Assembly (NCBI RefSeq): GCF_050030965.1
Contig: NZ_CP188297.1
Span: forward strand, 930,001-994,000
Length of the DNA: 64,000 bases
Origin: Glutamicibacter sp002979865
Lineage (GTDB): Bacteria; Actinomycetota; Actinomycetes; Actinomycetales; Micrococcaceae
Reading direction: 5' to 3'
Part shown: positions 16,511 through 25,616 of the stretch, one piece after another
Position numbering within the stretch: the first letter of the stretch is position 1
How the letters are laid out: each line of letters starts with the position of its first letter
Program-made: the position numbers and the translations under genes
The notes under the pieces: generated by a model
Told to the model about the DNA's origin: nothing
The model's database searches: none
Seen by the model: only the letters and a program-made list of their open reading frames with translations

Positions 16511-19500
16511 ATGATTGAATCTGTTCCACCAACCATTGATGCCCGCCACTTATTGGCTTTTCTGGGCAACGTTCCTTTCTTCTATGGAAAGAACCTGGCT
16601 GCAGAAGCAAATTCCGTGGTTGACGTGGAATTCGACGAAAGCACCCACCAGATCGAAGGCACCGTCACCGATTCTGGCGAAGAATATTCTCCGATGATCC
16701 AGGTCCTCATGGACGGTGGAGAGTGGAAGATCGAATCGTGCGAGTGCACCTGCGACGCACCGGGCATCTGCTCGCACATCGCGGCACTGGCTATTGTCTC
16801 CAACAAGATCGCTTCCCAGCCACGCCCCGTGCCTGCCCGGGAAGAGAAGCCGAACACAGTTTGGTCGCAGCAAATCGATTCATGGTTTGAAGAGTCCGAG
16901 CCGGGCCCGGCCGATGGCCTGCTTGGTTCGCAGCACGATCCGGTAGTGCCGATGGCGCTTCAGTTCCTGCTCTTCGATTCGAAGGACGCCACCCAGCAAC
17001 AACAATGGATGCCGACCGGAACCATCCCGCACCCGACCCGCAATAAGCGCTTCCGCTTGGGAGTGCGCCCAATGGTTCGCAACACCGAAGGCCGTTGGGT
17101 TCGTGGCCAGCTTCGCTGGACCACCCTGGGCTTCAAGACCTACGGCTGGAACCTGCTGCGGGCGCAGCACCACTGGTTTACCCGCTTTGCCTCCATGGCG
17201 CGCAGCGACAGCCAGCTGCAGTTCAAGGTGGATGAAGACTGGCTGTTCCTGGACGAGTACGCTTCCGAGCTGCTCTGGCCACTGCTTGACCAAGCTGATG
17301 AGCTGGGAATTCCACTGATCACGACCCGATCCGAGCAGCGCGTGCGCATCGTTGCTCCAGCCAGCTTCAGCATGCAGGCCTCCCTGGATGAGCAACGGTT
17401 GCAATTGGACGGTGTCCTGCACATTGCAAACCAGGAACTCATTCTCGATCCGGAGGCACCAAGCGGTGTCATCGCCGAGCATGGTTTCTATGCCCAGTTG
17501 GCTCAGCCTGATGAGATTTGGCTCGCGCCAAGTGTTGAGCCGATTCCTGACGCGCACCGCCGCTGGTATGTTGACCGCCGTCCGGTCACCGTGCCTAGGC
17601 CGGAGATCAACGATTTCTTTGAATCCTCCTACCCGCGTTTGGCCCGCCGTTTCGAGCTGCGTAGCGTTAGCGACGAGCTGGAATTGCCTGCTTTGAAACC
17701 GCCCTATGTGCAGGCGACCGTGGTCTACAAGCGCGAATTCAACGAGAATAACGAACCGAACGACACCGCCGCGCTGGACTTCCAGATCCTCTACCCGGGG
17801 ATCCCTGGCGACCAGGAAGTGTATGACCTTGAGGCCGAGGAACTGCTTCAGGCCGCAGTGCATGAAGTTTTCCTGGTCCATGAAGAAAGCGGCAATCCCA
17901 ACTTGTCGCCGAAGTTCTACGCCCGCGATGACACCATCGATTTCGTCACCGAGATCCTCCCCGCGCTGGAACGCATTCCTGAAGTCAAGCTGGTTGAGAA
18001 GGGTACCCGGCCGAAATTCCGTCAGCTGCGTGAACTTCCTCAGCTGAAGATCAATGCCGTGAATCATGAACGGACCGACTGGCTGGACCTTGGCTTGCTG
18101 ATCACCGTGGGCAACCACGAGGTTCCTTTCTCGCAGATCGTCGAGGCCATGAGCAATGGCCAGATGAAGCTGCGCCTGCCGGATAACACTTGGTTCTCGT
18201 TGAACCACCCCATGTTCGCCAAGCTCAAGGCGCTCGTTGACGAGGCGCAGGCAATGAATGACAAGCCGAAGGAGGGAGACCTGAAGCTTACGGTCTTCCA
18301 AATCTCATTGTTCGAAGAACTTGATGAGATGGCTGAAGGCATTGACGGCGCGGACTTGTTTATCGCACGCATGCGTTCACTGCTCAAGGTCGCTGAAGCC
18401 CACCACGCGCAGGTGCCGAACACGCTGAACGCCCAATTGCGCCCTTACCAGGTTGAAGGGTTCCACTGGCTCTCTCGCCTGTATGAAGGCGGATTCGGCG
18501 GAATCCTCGCCGATGACATGGGCTTGGGCAAGACCTTGCAAACGATTGCCCTGATTCTCCATGCCCACAAGCTCTGGGCCGATCCGCAGGCATGTGCTCA
18601 GCTGCCCGCAACCCAGCGCACCCGTCTGCCGTTCTTGGTCGTCGCCCCGAGCTCGGTGGTTTCGAACTGGGAAATGGAAATCAACAAGTTCGCCCCATCC
18701 CTGCGGGTAGTCAGCGTCGAGGGCACCTTGCCTTCGCCACGGCAGCTGAGGGAACTGGCCGAGAATTACGATGTCATTCTCACGACCTATACCCTGTTGC
18801 GTCTGAACGACGAGATTTACGAGGCGCAGCGCTTTGCCGGCTTGATCCTCGATGAGGCGCAGTTCGTGAAGAACAAATCCACCAAGGCCCATCGCACCGC
18901 GGTGAACCTGCAGACCAATTTCAAATTGGCCGTCACTGGTACCCCGATGGAAAACAACCTTTCCGAGCTCGGTGCTTTGCTGTCGCTGGTTGCTCCGGCA
19001 TTGTTCCTGAACACAACACGCTTTAATCGCCAATTCGCCCGCCCTATCGAAGTGCTGGGCGACAAGGACACCCTTGCATTGCTGCAGCGTCGCATCAAGC
19101 CATTCATGCTGCGCCGCACCAAGGAATCCGTGGTGCTGGATCTTCCGGCCAAGCAGGAGCAACAGCTTCTGGTGCGCCTTTCCGAAGAACACCAGCATGT
19201 CTACGACACCCATCTGAACCGCGAACGCCAGAAAATCTTGCACCTGGTTGAAGATCTGGATCGCAACCGCTTCACCATTTTCCAGTCGCTGACCCATCTG
19301 CGCATGCTGGCTCTGGAACCTTCATTGGTGGATCCAGCGCTGTCGGACGTACCCGGTTCAAAGCTGGAAGCACTCTTCGACCAGCTCGATGATGTGGTGG
19401 GCGAAGGCCACCGTGCGCTGATCTTCAGCCAGTTCACCTCGTATCTGAAGGTGCTGGCCGACAAGCTGACCGAGCGTGGCGTGAAGTTCGTTTACCTGGA

Positions 19501-19858
19501 CGGCAATACCCGCAACCGCGCCAAGGTCATCGAGCAGTTCAAGGAAGGCGAAGCTCCGCTGTTCTTGATCTCCTTGAAGGCCGGCGGATTCGGCTTGAAC
19601 CTGACCGAAGCGGACTACTGCTTCTTGCTGGATCCATGGTGGAACCCAGCCGTGGAAGCCCAGGCTATCGACCGTACGCACCGCATCGGCCAGACGCGAC
19701 AGGTGATGGTGTACCGAATGATTTCGCAGGGCACCATCGAAGAGAAGGTTGTGGCGCTGCAGGAAAGCAAACGCAAGCTGATCTCGACAGTGATGGATGA
19801 AGCCGATGGATTCTCCAAGGCCTTGACCGCCCAAGATATCCGAGGACTGCTTGAGTAA
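16511..19858 (+). CDS. SWIM zinc-finger SNF2-family helicase
   Basis: A 1115-residue DNA-dependent ATPase of the SNF2/RapA-like superfamily. A SWIM zinc finger is present near the N-terminus (C79, C81, C87, H89 in the CxC...CxH pattern). The helicase core occupies about 640-1110, with Walker A DDMGLGKT near 667, the DEAQ box near 780 and the C-terminal motif RTHRIGQTRQV near 1055. It presumably remodels protein-DNA or RNA polymerase complexes, but no bacterial SWIM-SNF2 role is fixed. No good ribosome-binding site precedes the ATG at 16511. It stands alone; no methylase or nuclease partner is adjacent. Confidence 0.92.
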   Translation: MIESVPPTIDARHLLAFLGNVPFFYGKNLAAEANSVVDVEFDESTHQIEGTVTDSGEEYSPMIQVLMDGGEWKIESCECTCDAPGICSHIAALAIVSNKIASQPRPVPAREEKPNTVWSQQIDSWFEESEPGPADGLLGSQHDPVVPMALQFLLFDSKDATQQQQWMPTGTIPHPTRNKRFRLGVRPMVRNTEGRWVRGQLRWTTLGFKTYGWNLLRAQHHWFTRFASMARSDSQLQFKVDEDWLFLDEYASELLWPLLDQADELGIPLITTRSEQRVRIVAPASFSMQASLDEQRLQLDGVLHIANQELILDPEAPSGVIAEHGFYAQLAQPDEIWLAPSVEPIPDAHRRWYVDRRPVTVPRPEINDFFESSYPRLARRFELRSVSDELELPALKPPYVQATVVYKREFNENNEPNDTAALDFQILYPGIPGDQEVYDLEAEELLQAAVHEVFLVHEESGNPNLSPKFYARDDTIDFVTEILPALERIPEVKLVEKGTRPKFRQLRELPQLKINAVNHERTDWLDLGLLITVGNHEVPFSQIVEAMSNGQMKLRLPDNTWFSLNHPMFAKLKALVDEAQAMNDKPKEGDLKLTVFQISLFEELDEMAEGIDGADLFIARMRSLLKVAEAHHAQVPNTLNAQLRPYQVEGFHWLSRLYEGGFGGILADDMGLGKTLQTIALILHAHKLWADPQACAQLPATQRTRLPFLVVAPSSVVSNWEMEINKFAPSLRVVSVEGTLPSPRQLRELAENYDVILTTYTLLRLNDEIYEAQRFAGLILDEAQFVKNKSTKAHRTAVNLQTNFKLAVTGTPMENNLSELGALLSLVAPALFLNTTRFNRQFARPIEVLGDKDTLALLQRRIKPFMLRRTKESVVLDLPAKQEQQLLVRLSEEHQHVYDTHLNRERQKILHLVEDLDRNRFTIFQSLTHLRMLALEPSLVDPALSDVPGSKLEALFDQLDDVVGEGHRALIFSQFTSYLKVLADKLTERGVKFVYLDGNTRNRAKVIEQFKEGEAPLFLISLKAGGFGLNLTEADYCFLLDPWWNPAVEAQAIDRTHRIGQTRQVMVYRMISQGTIEEKVVALQESKRKLISTVMDEADGFSKALTAQDIRGLLE

Positions 19859-20020
19859 CAGGTTGATTAAATCCGCCGTATTAGCAGGCGGCGCTCAGTA
19901 AAACCCTGTATATTCGAAGTGACCGATGATGTGCGCTACGCCACACATAGTGCGTTCATCGGGCAAGCGCCCAGACGGATCCTCGTCCGGGCGATACGAA
20001 CGACAAAGGCGGTAATAACC

Positions 20021-20305
20021 GTGTCCCTGATTAAATCGGAGACTCTCAGTACCCCCGATGATGACTGGATGAGTGCATCGGTGAGTATCAACAACGATCG
20101 TGTGGTGATTGAAACCGAACAAGAACGCCTATCCCTGGAAAACGACCGGCTTCTGGAAAAGATTCGCAGAGTTCTGGCGTCTCCGCTCGAAGAGATTTTC
20201 TATAACCCGAAGCACCGGATGCTCCTGATTCCGGGCGCGTTCGCTGCCATCGGCTCTTCATTCCTGAGAGTTGATACTGAAGCTGCTGCCGGCCTCCGCG
20301 GCTAG
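20021..20305 (+). CDS. Hypothetical small acidic protein
   Basis: A 94-residue protein, with no recognised family, starting at a GTG preceded by AAAGGCGG about 12 bases upstream. Residues 37-55 form a charged helix likely to be coiled (VVIETEQERLSLENDRLLEK), followed by a hydrophobic C-terminal stretch (MLLIPGAFAAIGSSFL). The frame remains open to a GTG at 19919, which would add 34 residues, so the start is uncertain. A strong terminator follows. Confidence 0.5.
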   Translation: MSLIKSETLSTPDDDWMSASVSINNDRVVIETEQERLSLENDRLLEKIRRVLASPLEEIFYNPKHRMLLIPGAFAAIGSSFLRVDTEAAAGLRG

Positions 20306-20319
20306 CCTGCTTCGACTAC

Positions 20320-20358
20320 ATGCCCCAAGCTGCCCACCAGCAATCTTGGGGCATTTTT
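20320..20358 (+). terminator. Intrinsic terminator
   Basis: ATGCCCCAAG pairs with CTTGGGGCAT (10 bp), followed by TTTTT. It closes the small gene ending at 20305. Confidence 0.85.
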
Positions 20359-20880
20359 GTGCCCTGTGGACTGAGCGCCAACCGCTGCTGAACAGCGTGC
20401 GTTTTTTACCGTCGGAAGCCCCCATTCGCCACCGGATTCAGGACCTTCAAGTGCACCGTTTTCGCGTTGTTTCGCTGATTTCCAACCCCTGGCGCTCCGA
20501 GTCCTTCGACACAATTTCGGCTTTTCGCGCACCTCGATCCACAACTTGGCCAATGGCTCGTTTGCCCCATGCTTCCGTGGGTATTCGGCGGTAGGTCCAC
20601 GCAGGATTCGACTGCTCCCATGGGCACGCATACGCCCCTGGAGAGCCCCTCGATCAGGGAATTAATCCAATTTTTGGTAAACTTAATGATTGTCCGCTTA
20701 AGCGTTTCATCGCTCAATGCCGGTTTTTCGCCGGATTTTTGAGTAGAAATCTATCGATTTCGACGAGTCACACGGCGACCGCAACCAGCTCAAGGAGCAG
20801 CTATTTCGCTCCTCATTCTTGTGGATGAATATGGTCGCCGGCACCGGGACAAGATCAAGAAAGATATGAGGAGTGAAACT
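20359..20880. other. Non-coding gap before the symporter gene
   Basis: About 520 bases without a convincing gene. Both strands have short open frames between 20300 and 20720, but none looks like protein. The part 20640-20720 is AT-rich and a likely promoter zone. GAAATC-TATC-GATTTC (20746-20761) is a small inverted repeat and possible operator. AGGAG at 20868-20872 is the ribosome-binding site of the symporter. Confidence 0.6.
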
Positions 20881-22422
20881 ATGGAAGCAAAAAACACACG
20901 GAAGCAGCGATTCCTGAGGAAACGCCGCCTGAAGGTAGAAGACGTCAACGTCGTCGATAATTCGATGCTCAAGAAAGCCATCGGCGGTACCGTCGTTGGC
21001 AATTTGATGGAATGGTACGACGTAGGTGTCTACGGCTATCTTGCAGTAATTATCGGCAAGCTCTTCATGCCCGACACCGTCGAGCCTGCAATCCAAACCC
21101 TGTTCAGCCTAGGCGTATTCGCTGTCACCTTCGTCGCGCGCCCGCTTGGTGGCGTGATTTTGGGCCAGCTGGGTGACCGAGTAGGACGCCAGAAGATTCT
21201 GGTCTTCACCCTGCTCATGATGGCAGCGGCCACGTTTGGCATCGGAATCCTCCCGGATTACTCGGTATGGGGTGTAGCAGCACCAATTCTCCTGGTCGTG
21301 TTGAAGCTTGCCCAGGGCTTCTCCACTGGCGGCGAGTACGCCGGTGCTACTACGTTCATTACCGAATACGCCCCGGACAAGCGTCGTGGATTCTTCGCCT
21401 CGCTGCTGGATCTAGGTTCCTACATGGGCTTCGCCCTGGGTGCCGCCTTCGTCTCCATCCTCCAGCTGACCCTGAGCGACGATGTCATGGAAGGCTTCGC
21501 ATGGCGCATTCCATTCCTGGTGGCCCTTCCACTGGGTGTTATCGCACTGTGGTTCCGCGCCAAGATCGAAGACACTCCAGCCTTCAAGGAAGCCCAGGAA
21601 GCCGCTAACCGCGCGAGCGAGGACGCACGGAGCGCTGCCGATGCCCCGAAGGGCGTCATCGACCTGGTGAAGGCCTACTGGCGCGAATTGCTCACCGGCT
21701 TCGTACTGGTATCGGCTGCCAACACCGCCGGTTACGCACTGACCAGCTACATGCCTACGTACCTCACCGAGACGCTGGAATACGATCCGGTGCACGGCAA
21801 CCTGCTGACCCTGCCGATCCTGGTGGGCATGTCCTTGTGCATCCCCTTGGCGGGCAAGCTTTCCGATAGCGTGGGCCGTCGCAAGGTCCTGTTCATTGGT
21901 TCGGTTTCGGCCATCGTCCTGGCTATCCCTGCCTTCCTGTTCATGATGCATGGCCAGATCTGGTCCACCCTGCTTGGCCTTGCGCTGCTGGCAGTCCCGG
22001 TAGTCTTCTACGTTGCCAATCTGGCTTCGTCGTTGCCAGCGCTGTTCCCAACCGCCTCGCGTTACGGTGGCATGGGCATCTCGTACAACTTCGCCGTAGC
22101 CATCTTTGGTGGCTTCGCGCCGTTCATCATGCAGGCGTTGGTGACCCTGACCAAATCCTCCCTGGCTCCGGCCTTCTGGGTTATGGGCACCTCGGTCGCG
22201 GGTTTTGTTGCGGTCTGCTACCTGCGCGAATCCGCTCGCAAGCCATTGCCCGGCTCGCTGCCTTCGGTCGCGTCGGAAGCGGAAGCCATTGAGCTAGTTG
22301 AAACCCAGGACGAGAACCCTGACCTCGATGTCGAAGCGCTCTTCGAGCAGGTTCCTGAATTGGAAATGAACTACCAGCAGGAGATTGCAGACGCCGAGGC
22401 GGAGCAGTCCCAGGCTAGATAG
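20881..22422 (+). CDS. MFS metabolite:H+ symporter, ProP-like
   Basis: A 513-residue importer of the MHS branch of MFS, with about 12 hydrophobic helices. N-terminal NLMEWYDVGVYGYLAV and the helix 2-3 loop LGDRVGRQKIL are diagnostic of the family. The long acidic C-terminal tail after residue 440 resembles the regulatory tail of ProP osmosensors in position, though it is not clearly a coiled coil. It may import proline, betaine or a carboxylate. The ATG at 20881 has AGGAG eight bases upstream. An earlier ATG at 20821 is in frame but poorly preceded. Confidence 0.88.
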   Translation: MEAKNTRKQRFLRKRRLKVEDVNVVDNSMLKKAIGGTVVGNLMEWYDVGVYGYLAVIIGKLFMPDTVEPAIQTLFSLGVFAVTFVARPLGGVILGQLGDRVGRQKILVFTLLMMAAATFGIGILPDYSVWGVAAPILLVVLKLAQGFSTGGEYAGATTFITEYAPDKRRGFFASLLDLGSYMGFALGAAFVSILQLTLSDDVMEGFAWRIPFLVALPLGVIALWFRAKIEDTPAFKEAQEAANRASEDARSAADAPKGVIDLVKAYWRELLTGFVLVSAANTAGYALTSYMPTYLTETLEYDPVHGNLLTLPILVGMSLCIPLAGKLSDSVGRRKVLFIGSVSAIVLAIPAFLFMMHGQIWSTLLGLALLAVPVVFYVANLASSLPALFPTASRYGGMGISYNFAVAIFGGFAPFIMQALVTLTKSSLAPAFWVMGTSVAGFVAVCYLRESARKPLPGSLPSVASEAEAIELVETQDENPDLDVEALFEQVPELEMNYQQEIADAEAEQSQAR

Positions 22423-22442
22423 CCTCGCAATAGGGTTAAGCG

Positions 22443-22480
22443 ATGGCGGAGCCGGTTCCAAGCGGAACCAGCCCCGCCAT
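22443..22480 (+). terminator. Intrinsic terminator-like hairpin
   Basis: ATGGCGG-a-GCCGGTTCC pairs, with one bulge on each side, with GGAACC-a-GC-c-CCGCCAT, followed by TGTTG. It lies just after the symporter stop. Confidence 0.65.
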
Positions 22481-22500
22481 TGTTGTATCCGGCTCAACGG

Positions 22501-23097
22501 CTAGGAGAATTGGCAGTAGGATTCATAGGCTGCTTGCGCAGCCCATTGAGCCATCGCATCCAGCCTCAGCTTGCAGTCAAGGATTCCGAATTCGGAGTCG
22601 GACCAGGTCTCGAAGACCAGCGTGTAGCGGCTCTGCTGCTCGTTGAGGCATTGAACGCTATACGTGTAGGTCACGGGACGCGCTGCCCAGTAGCCCAGAA
22701 GCCCCGCAGACTGGTCGGAGCTTCTGATCAACGATTCCAGCCCGTCACTGGCATCGTAGGACTCTTCGGCGACAGTGGTTTCGGAGACGGCGCTGGCTGC
22801 CATGAGCACTTCATTGACGTTGTCCCACTTGGGACGAGGGCTGAAGCTGATAGTCGAGCCGACGGGTGCATCGATCAGAGTTTGGCGCATCTGCTGATCA
22901 TGGAACCGGTCGACCCGGATCAGCTGCGGTGCACCACGCAACTGACCGCCACTGGCAATGTACGGTCGATCGCAGGAACTTGCCTTTTCGGGGCTCAAAG
23001 GCAACGGCCCCGCACTTTCGCCGGCCTCCGGGCTCGTGCATGATGCCAATGCCAGGGATAAGCACGCTAGTGTTGCCCAGTAGCTTCTCCGCATCAT
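22501..23097 (-). CDS. Predicted lipoprotein
   Basis: A 198-residue secreted protein. A charged start, a hydrophobic h-region and the lipobox LALASC place the acylated cysteine at about residue 20. The rest has no family I recognise; it contains two further cysteine-bearing segments late in the chain, which could form a disulfide. I choose the ATG at 23097, six or seven bases after AAGGA; a TTG two codons upstream is the alternative. It probably sits on the outer face of the membrane. It has its own transcription unit. Confidence 0.72.
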   Translation of the reverse strand: MMRRSYWATLACLSLALASCTSPEAGESAGPLPLSPEKASSCDRPYIASGGQLRGAPQLIRVDRFHDQQMRQTLIDAPVGSTISFSPRPKWDNVNEVLMAASAVSETTVAEESYDASDGLESLIRSSDQSAGLLGYWAARPVTYTYSVQCLNEQQSRYTLVFETWSDSEFGILDCKLRLDAMAQWAAQAAYESYCQFS

Positions 23098-23189
23098 CGG
23101 CAATCCTTTTTCAAGACCCTGGAACCATATATTCTAATCAGCTTATGAGTGCATCAGCGATTTGACTAGAAGATTTCAATTAAATGCGA

Positions 23190-23235
23190 AACGGTCGCCG
23201 CTTCTCCTGAAGATTCAGGAGAAGCGGCGACCGTT
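23190..23235. terminator. Strong intrinsic terminator after sucD
   Basis: A perfect 21-bp inverted repeat (23190-23210 with 23215-23235) around a 4-base loop. It lies 47 bases after the sucD stop on the minus strand. Confidence 0.9.
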
Positions 23236-23282
23236 CGTTTCCGGCGTATGCTCCAGGGCGTCAGCCCTGGTTCAGCGTCAGC

Positions 23283-24185
23283 TTAGAGAGCTGCGTAAAC
23301 TTCGCGCAGCAGCACAGCAGTCTCCGAAGGAGTCTTGCCGACCTTGACGCCTGCAGCTTCCAGTGCTTCCTTCTTCGCCTGGGCGGTGCCAGCCGAACCG
23401 GAAACGATGGCGCCTGCGTGGCCCATGGTCTTGCCCTCAGGAGCGGTGAAGCCAGCCACGTAGCCAACAACTGGCTTGGTGACGTTGGCCTTGATGTAAT
23501 CAGCAGCGCGCTCTTCAGCGTCGCCACCGATTTCACCGATCATGACGATGGCTTTGGTTTCTGGATCAGCTTCGAAAGCAGCCAGGGCATCGATGTGGGT
23601 GGTGCCGATGACTGGGTCGCCGCCGATACCGATTGCGGTCGAGAAGCCCAAGTCGCGCAGTTCGTACATCATCTGGTAGGTCAGGGTACCTGACTTGGAA
23701 ACCAAGCCGATTGGGCCCTTGCCGGTGATGTTGTTCGGGGTGATGCCAACCAGTGCTTCACCTGGGGTGATGATGCCTGGGCAGTTAGGGCCGATGATGC
23801 GGGTGATCTGGTTGCCGTCGGCGTCAACCTTCGACTGTGCCAGAGCCCAGAACTCAGCGGAGTCCTGTACTGGAACACCTTCGGTGATGACTACAACGAG
23901 GCCAACTTCGGCCTCGATAGCCTCAACGACTGCGTCCTTGGTGAACTTAGGTGGGACGAAGACGATCGATACGTCTGCGCCGGTCTCGGCCTTGGCCTCA
24001 GCCACGGTGCCGAAAACCTTGATGTCCTTGTCACCGTGGGTCACGGTGGTGCCGGCCTTGCGGGCGTTAACGCCGCCAACAATGTTGGTGCCAGCCTTGA
24101 GCATCAGGGCGGTGTGCTTGGTGCCTTCGCCGCCGGTGATGCCCTGGACGATGACCTTGGAGTCCTTGTTCAGGTAAATGCTCAT
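23283..24185 (-). CDS. sucD: Succinyl-CoA synthetase alpha subunit
   Basis: A 300-residue TCA-cycle enzyme subunit that binds CoA and carries the phosphohistidine. Visible features are the CoA-binding fold start (IVQGITGGEGTKHT), the IIGPNCPGIITPG motif and the active-site histidine in GHAGAIVSG near residue 248. The length is normal. The start at 24185 is 16 bases after the sucC stop, with GAGGGA upstream, so the two are co-translated. The enzyme forms ATP or GTP from succinyl-CoA with SucC. Confidence 0.97.
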   Translation of the reverse strand: MSIYLNKDSKVIVQGITGGEGTKHTALMLKAGTNIVGGVNARKAGTTVTHGDKDIKVFGTVAEAKAETGADVSIVFVPPKFTKDAVVEAIEAEVGLVVVITEGVPVQDSAEFWALAQSKVDADGNQITRIIGPNCPGIITPGEALVGITPNNITGKGPIGLVSKSGTLTYQMMYELRDLGFSTAIGIGGDPVIGTTHIDALAAFEADPETKAIVMIGEIGGDAEERAADYIKANVTKPVVGYVAGFTAPEGKTMGHAGAIVSGSAGTAQAKKEALEAAGVKVGKTPSETAVLLREVYAAL

Positions 24186-24201
24186 TGTTCGCTTATCCCT
24201 C

Positions 24202-25374
24202 TTACTTCGCTGCGTTGGCGAGCTCGGCAGCCTTGTCGGCGCCCTCATCCATGGTTGCTGCCAGGGTGACCAACGGGTGGTTGGCCTCGGCCAAGATGGC
24301 GCGACCCTCTTCAACGTTGTTGCCGTCCAGGCGGACAACCAGTGGCTTGTTCGCTGCATCACCCAGGGTGTTCAGCGCGCCAACGATGCCGTTTGCGACA
24401 GCGTCACATGCGGTGATGCCACCGAAGACGTTGACGAAGACCGACTTGACCTGTGGGTCATTCAGGATGACGTCAAGGCCGTTAGCCATGACCTCAGCCG
24501 ATGCGCCACCGCCAATGTCAAGGAAGTTAGCAGGCTTGACCGAACCGTGGTTCTCGCCAGCGTAGGCAACAACGTCCAGGGTCGACATGACCAGGCCAGC
24601 ACCGTTGCCGATGATGCCTACTTCGCCGTCCAGCTTGACGTAGTTCAGGCCAGCGGCCTTTGCCTTGGCTTCCAGCGGATCGGCTGCGCCCTTGTCCTCG
24701 AGCTCTTCGTGAGCCGGGTGGCGAACCTCAGATGCGTTGTCGTCCAGGGAAACCTTGCCATCCAGTGCAACGATGTCACCGGCACCGGTCTTCACCAGTG
24801 GGTTTACCTCTACTAGGGTGGCGTCTTCTTCCTTGAATACAACCCAGAGCTTCTGGATGGTGTCTGCAACCTTTGCGCGCAGCTCTTCAGGGAAGTTAGC
24901 TGCCTCAACGATTTCAGCGGCCTTCGCGGCATCAATGCCGACGATTGGGTCAACGGCAACCTTCGCCAGAGCATCCGGGCGCTCAACTGCGAGCACCTCG
25001 ATCTCCATGCCACCTTCTACCGAGCACATGGCCAGGTAGTTGCGGTTTGCACGGTCCAGCAGTACGGAGAAGTAGAATTCCTCAGCAATGTCGGCGCCCT
25101 GAGCGATCATGACCTTGTTTACGGTGTGGCCCTTGATGTCCATACCGAGGATGTTGGAAGCGTGCTCGAAAGCTTCGTCGGCGGTCTTAGCGACCTTGAC
25201 GCCGCCAGCCTTGCCACGGCCACCAACCTTGACCTGTGCCTTTACTACAACAACGCCGCCGATCTTCTCAGCTGCGGCTTTTGCTTCTTCCGGGGTGTAA
25301 GCGACGATACCGGCAAGCACGGGAACGCCGTGTGCCTCGAATAGATCGCGCGCCTGGTACTCATACAGGTCCAC
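24202..25374 (-). CDS. sucC: Succinyl-CoA synthetase beta subunit
   Basis: A 390-residue ATP-grasp subunit that binds nucleotide and succinate. It begins MDLYEYQARDLFEAHGVPVL as family members do, has the ATP-grasp lysine region VVVKAQVKVGGRGKAGGV, and the C-terminal part carries the GGITACD and GNNVEEGR motifs. It is the first gene of sucCD. The 242 bases upstream (25375-25616) must hold the promoter; I see no obvious operator there. Confidence 0.97.
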   Translation of the reverse strand: MDLYEYQARDLFEAHGVPVLAGIVAYTPEEAKAAAEKIGGVVVVKAQVKVGGRGKAGGVKVAKTADEAFEHASNILGMDIKGHTVNKVMIAQGADIAEEFYFSVLLDRANRNYLAMCSVEGGMEIEVLAVERPDALAKVAVDPIVGIDAAKAAEIVEAANFPEELRAKVADTIQKLWVVFKEEDATLVEVNPLVKTGAGDIVALDGKVSLDDNASEVRHPAHEELEDKGAADPLEAKAKAAGLNYVKLDGEVGIIGNGAGLVMSTLDVVAYAGENHGSVKPANFLDIGGGASAEVMANGLDVILNDPQVKSVFVNVFGGITACDAVANGIVGALNTLGDAANKPLVVRLDGNNVEEGRAILAEANHPLVTLAATMDEGADKAAELANAAK

Positions 25375-25616
25375 GGGTTTGTGTCCTTCGTTCGAAGTTC
25401 ATGCTGACTCGCGGCACGGCCACAGACCGAAATCCATGCCATGCCAAAGAGAGCGCACCGCAACTACCGGGACGTCGTTAGGCGCCGTAGCCCGTGCGCA
25501 CCTCTCAGACTATCCCGACTTTCGCAAACTTCCCACTTTTACAACACGTAGAGAAACTCGCGGGTCCTGCATCAAAGCAGCCGAATGTGACGCAGGAAAC
25601 ACGGAGGGCCCGTCGG

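Noticed and set aside
16880..18301. A 473-codon open frame opposite the SNF2 helicase
   Set aside because: Antisense shadow. The SWIM-SNF2 motifs on the other strand explain the region.
20302..20717. Minus-strand open frames of about 100 codons as an integrase or transposase remnant
   Set aside because: I could match no transposase motif. The frames lack start signals, and a degenerate repeat or spacer is equally likely.
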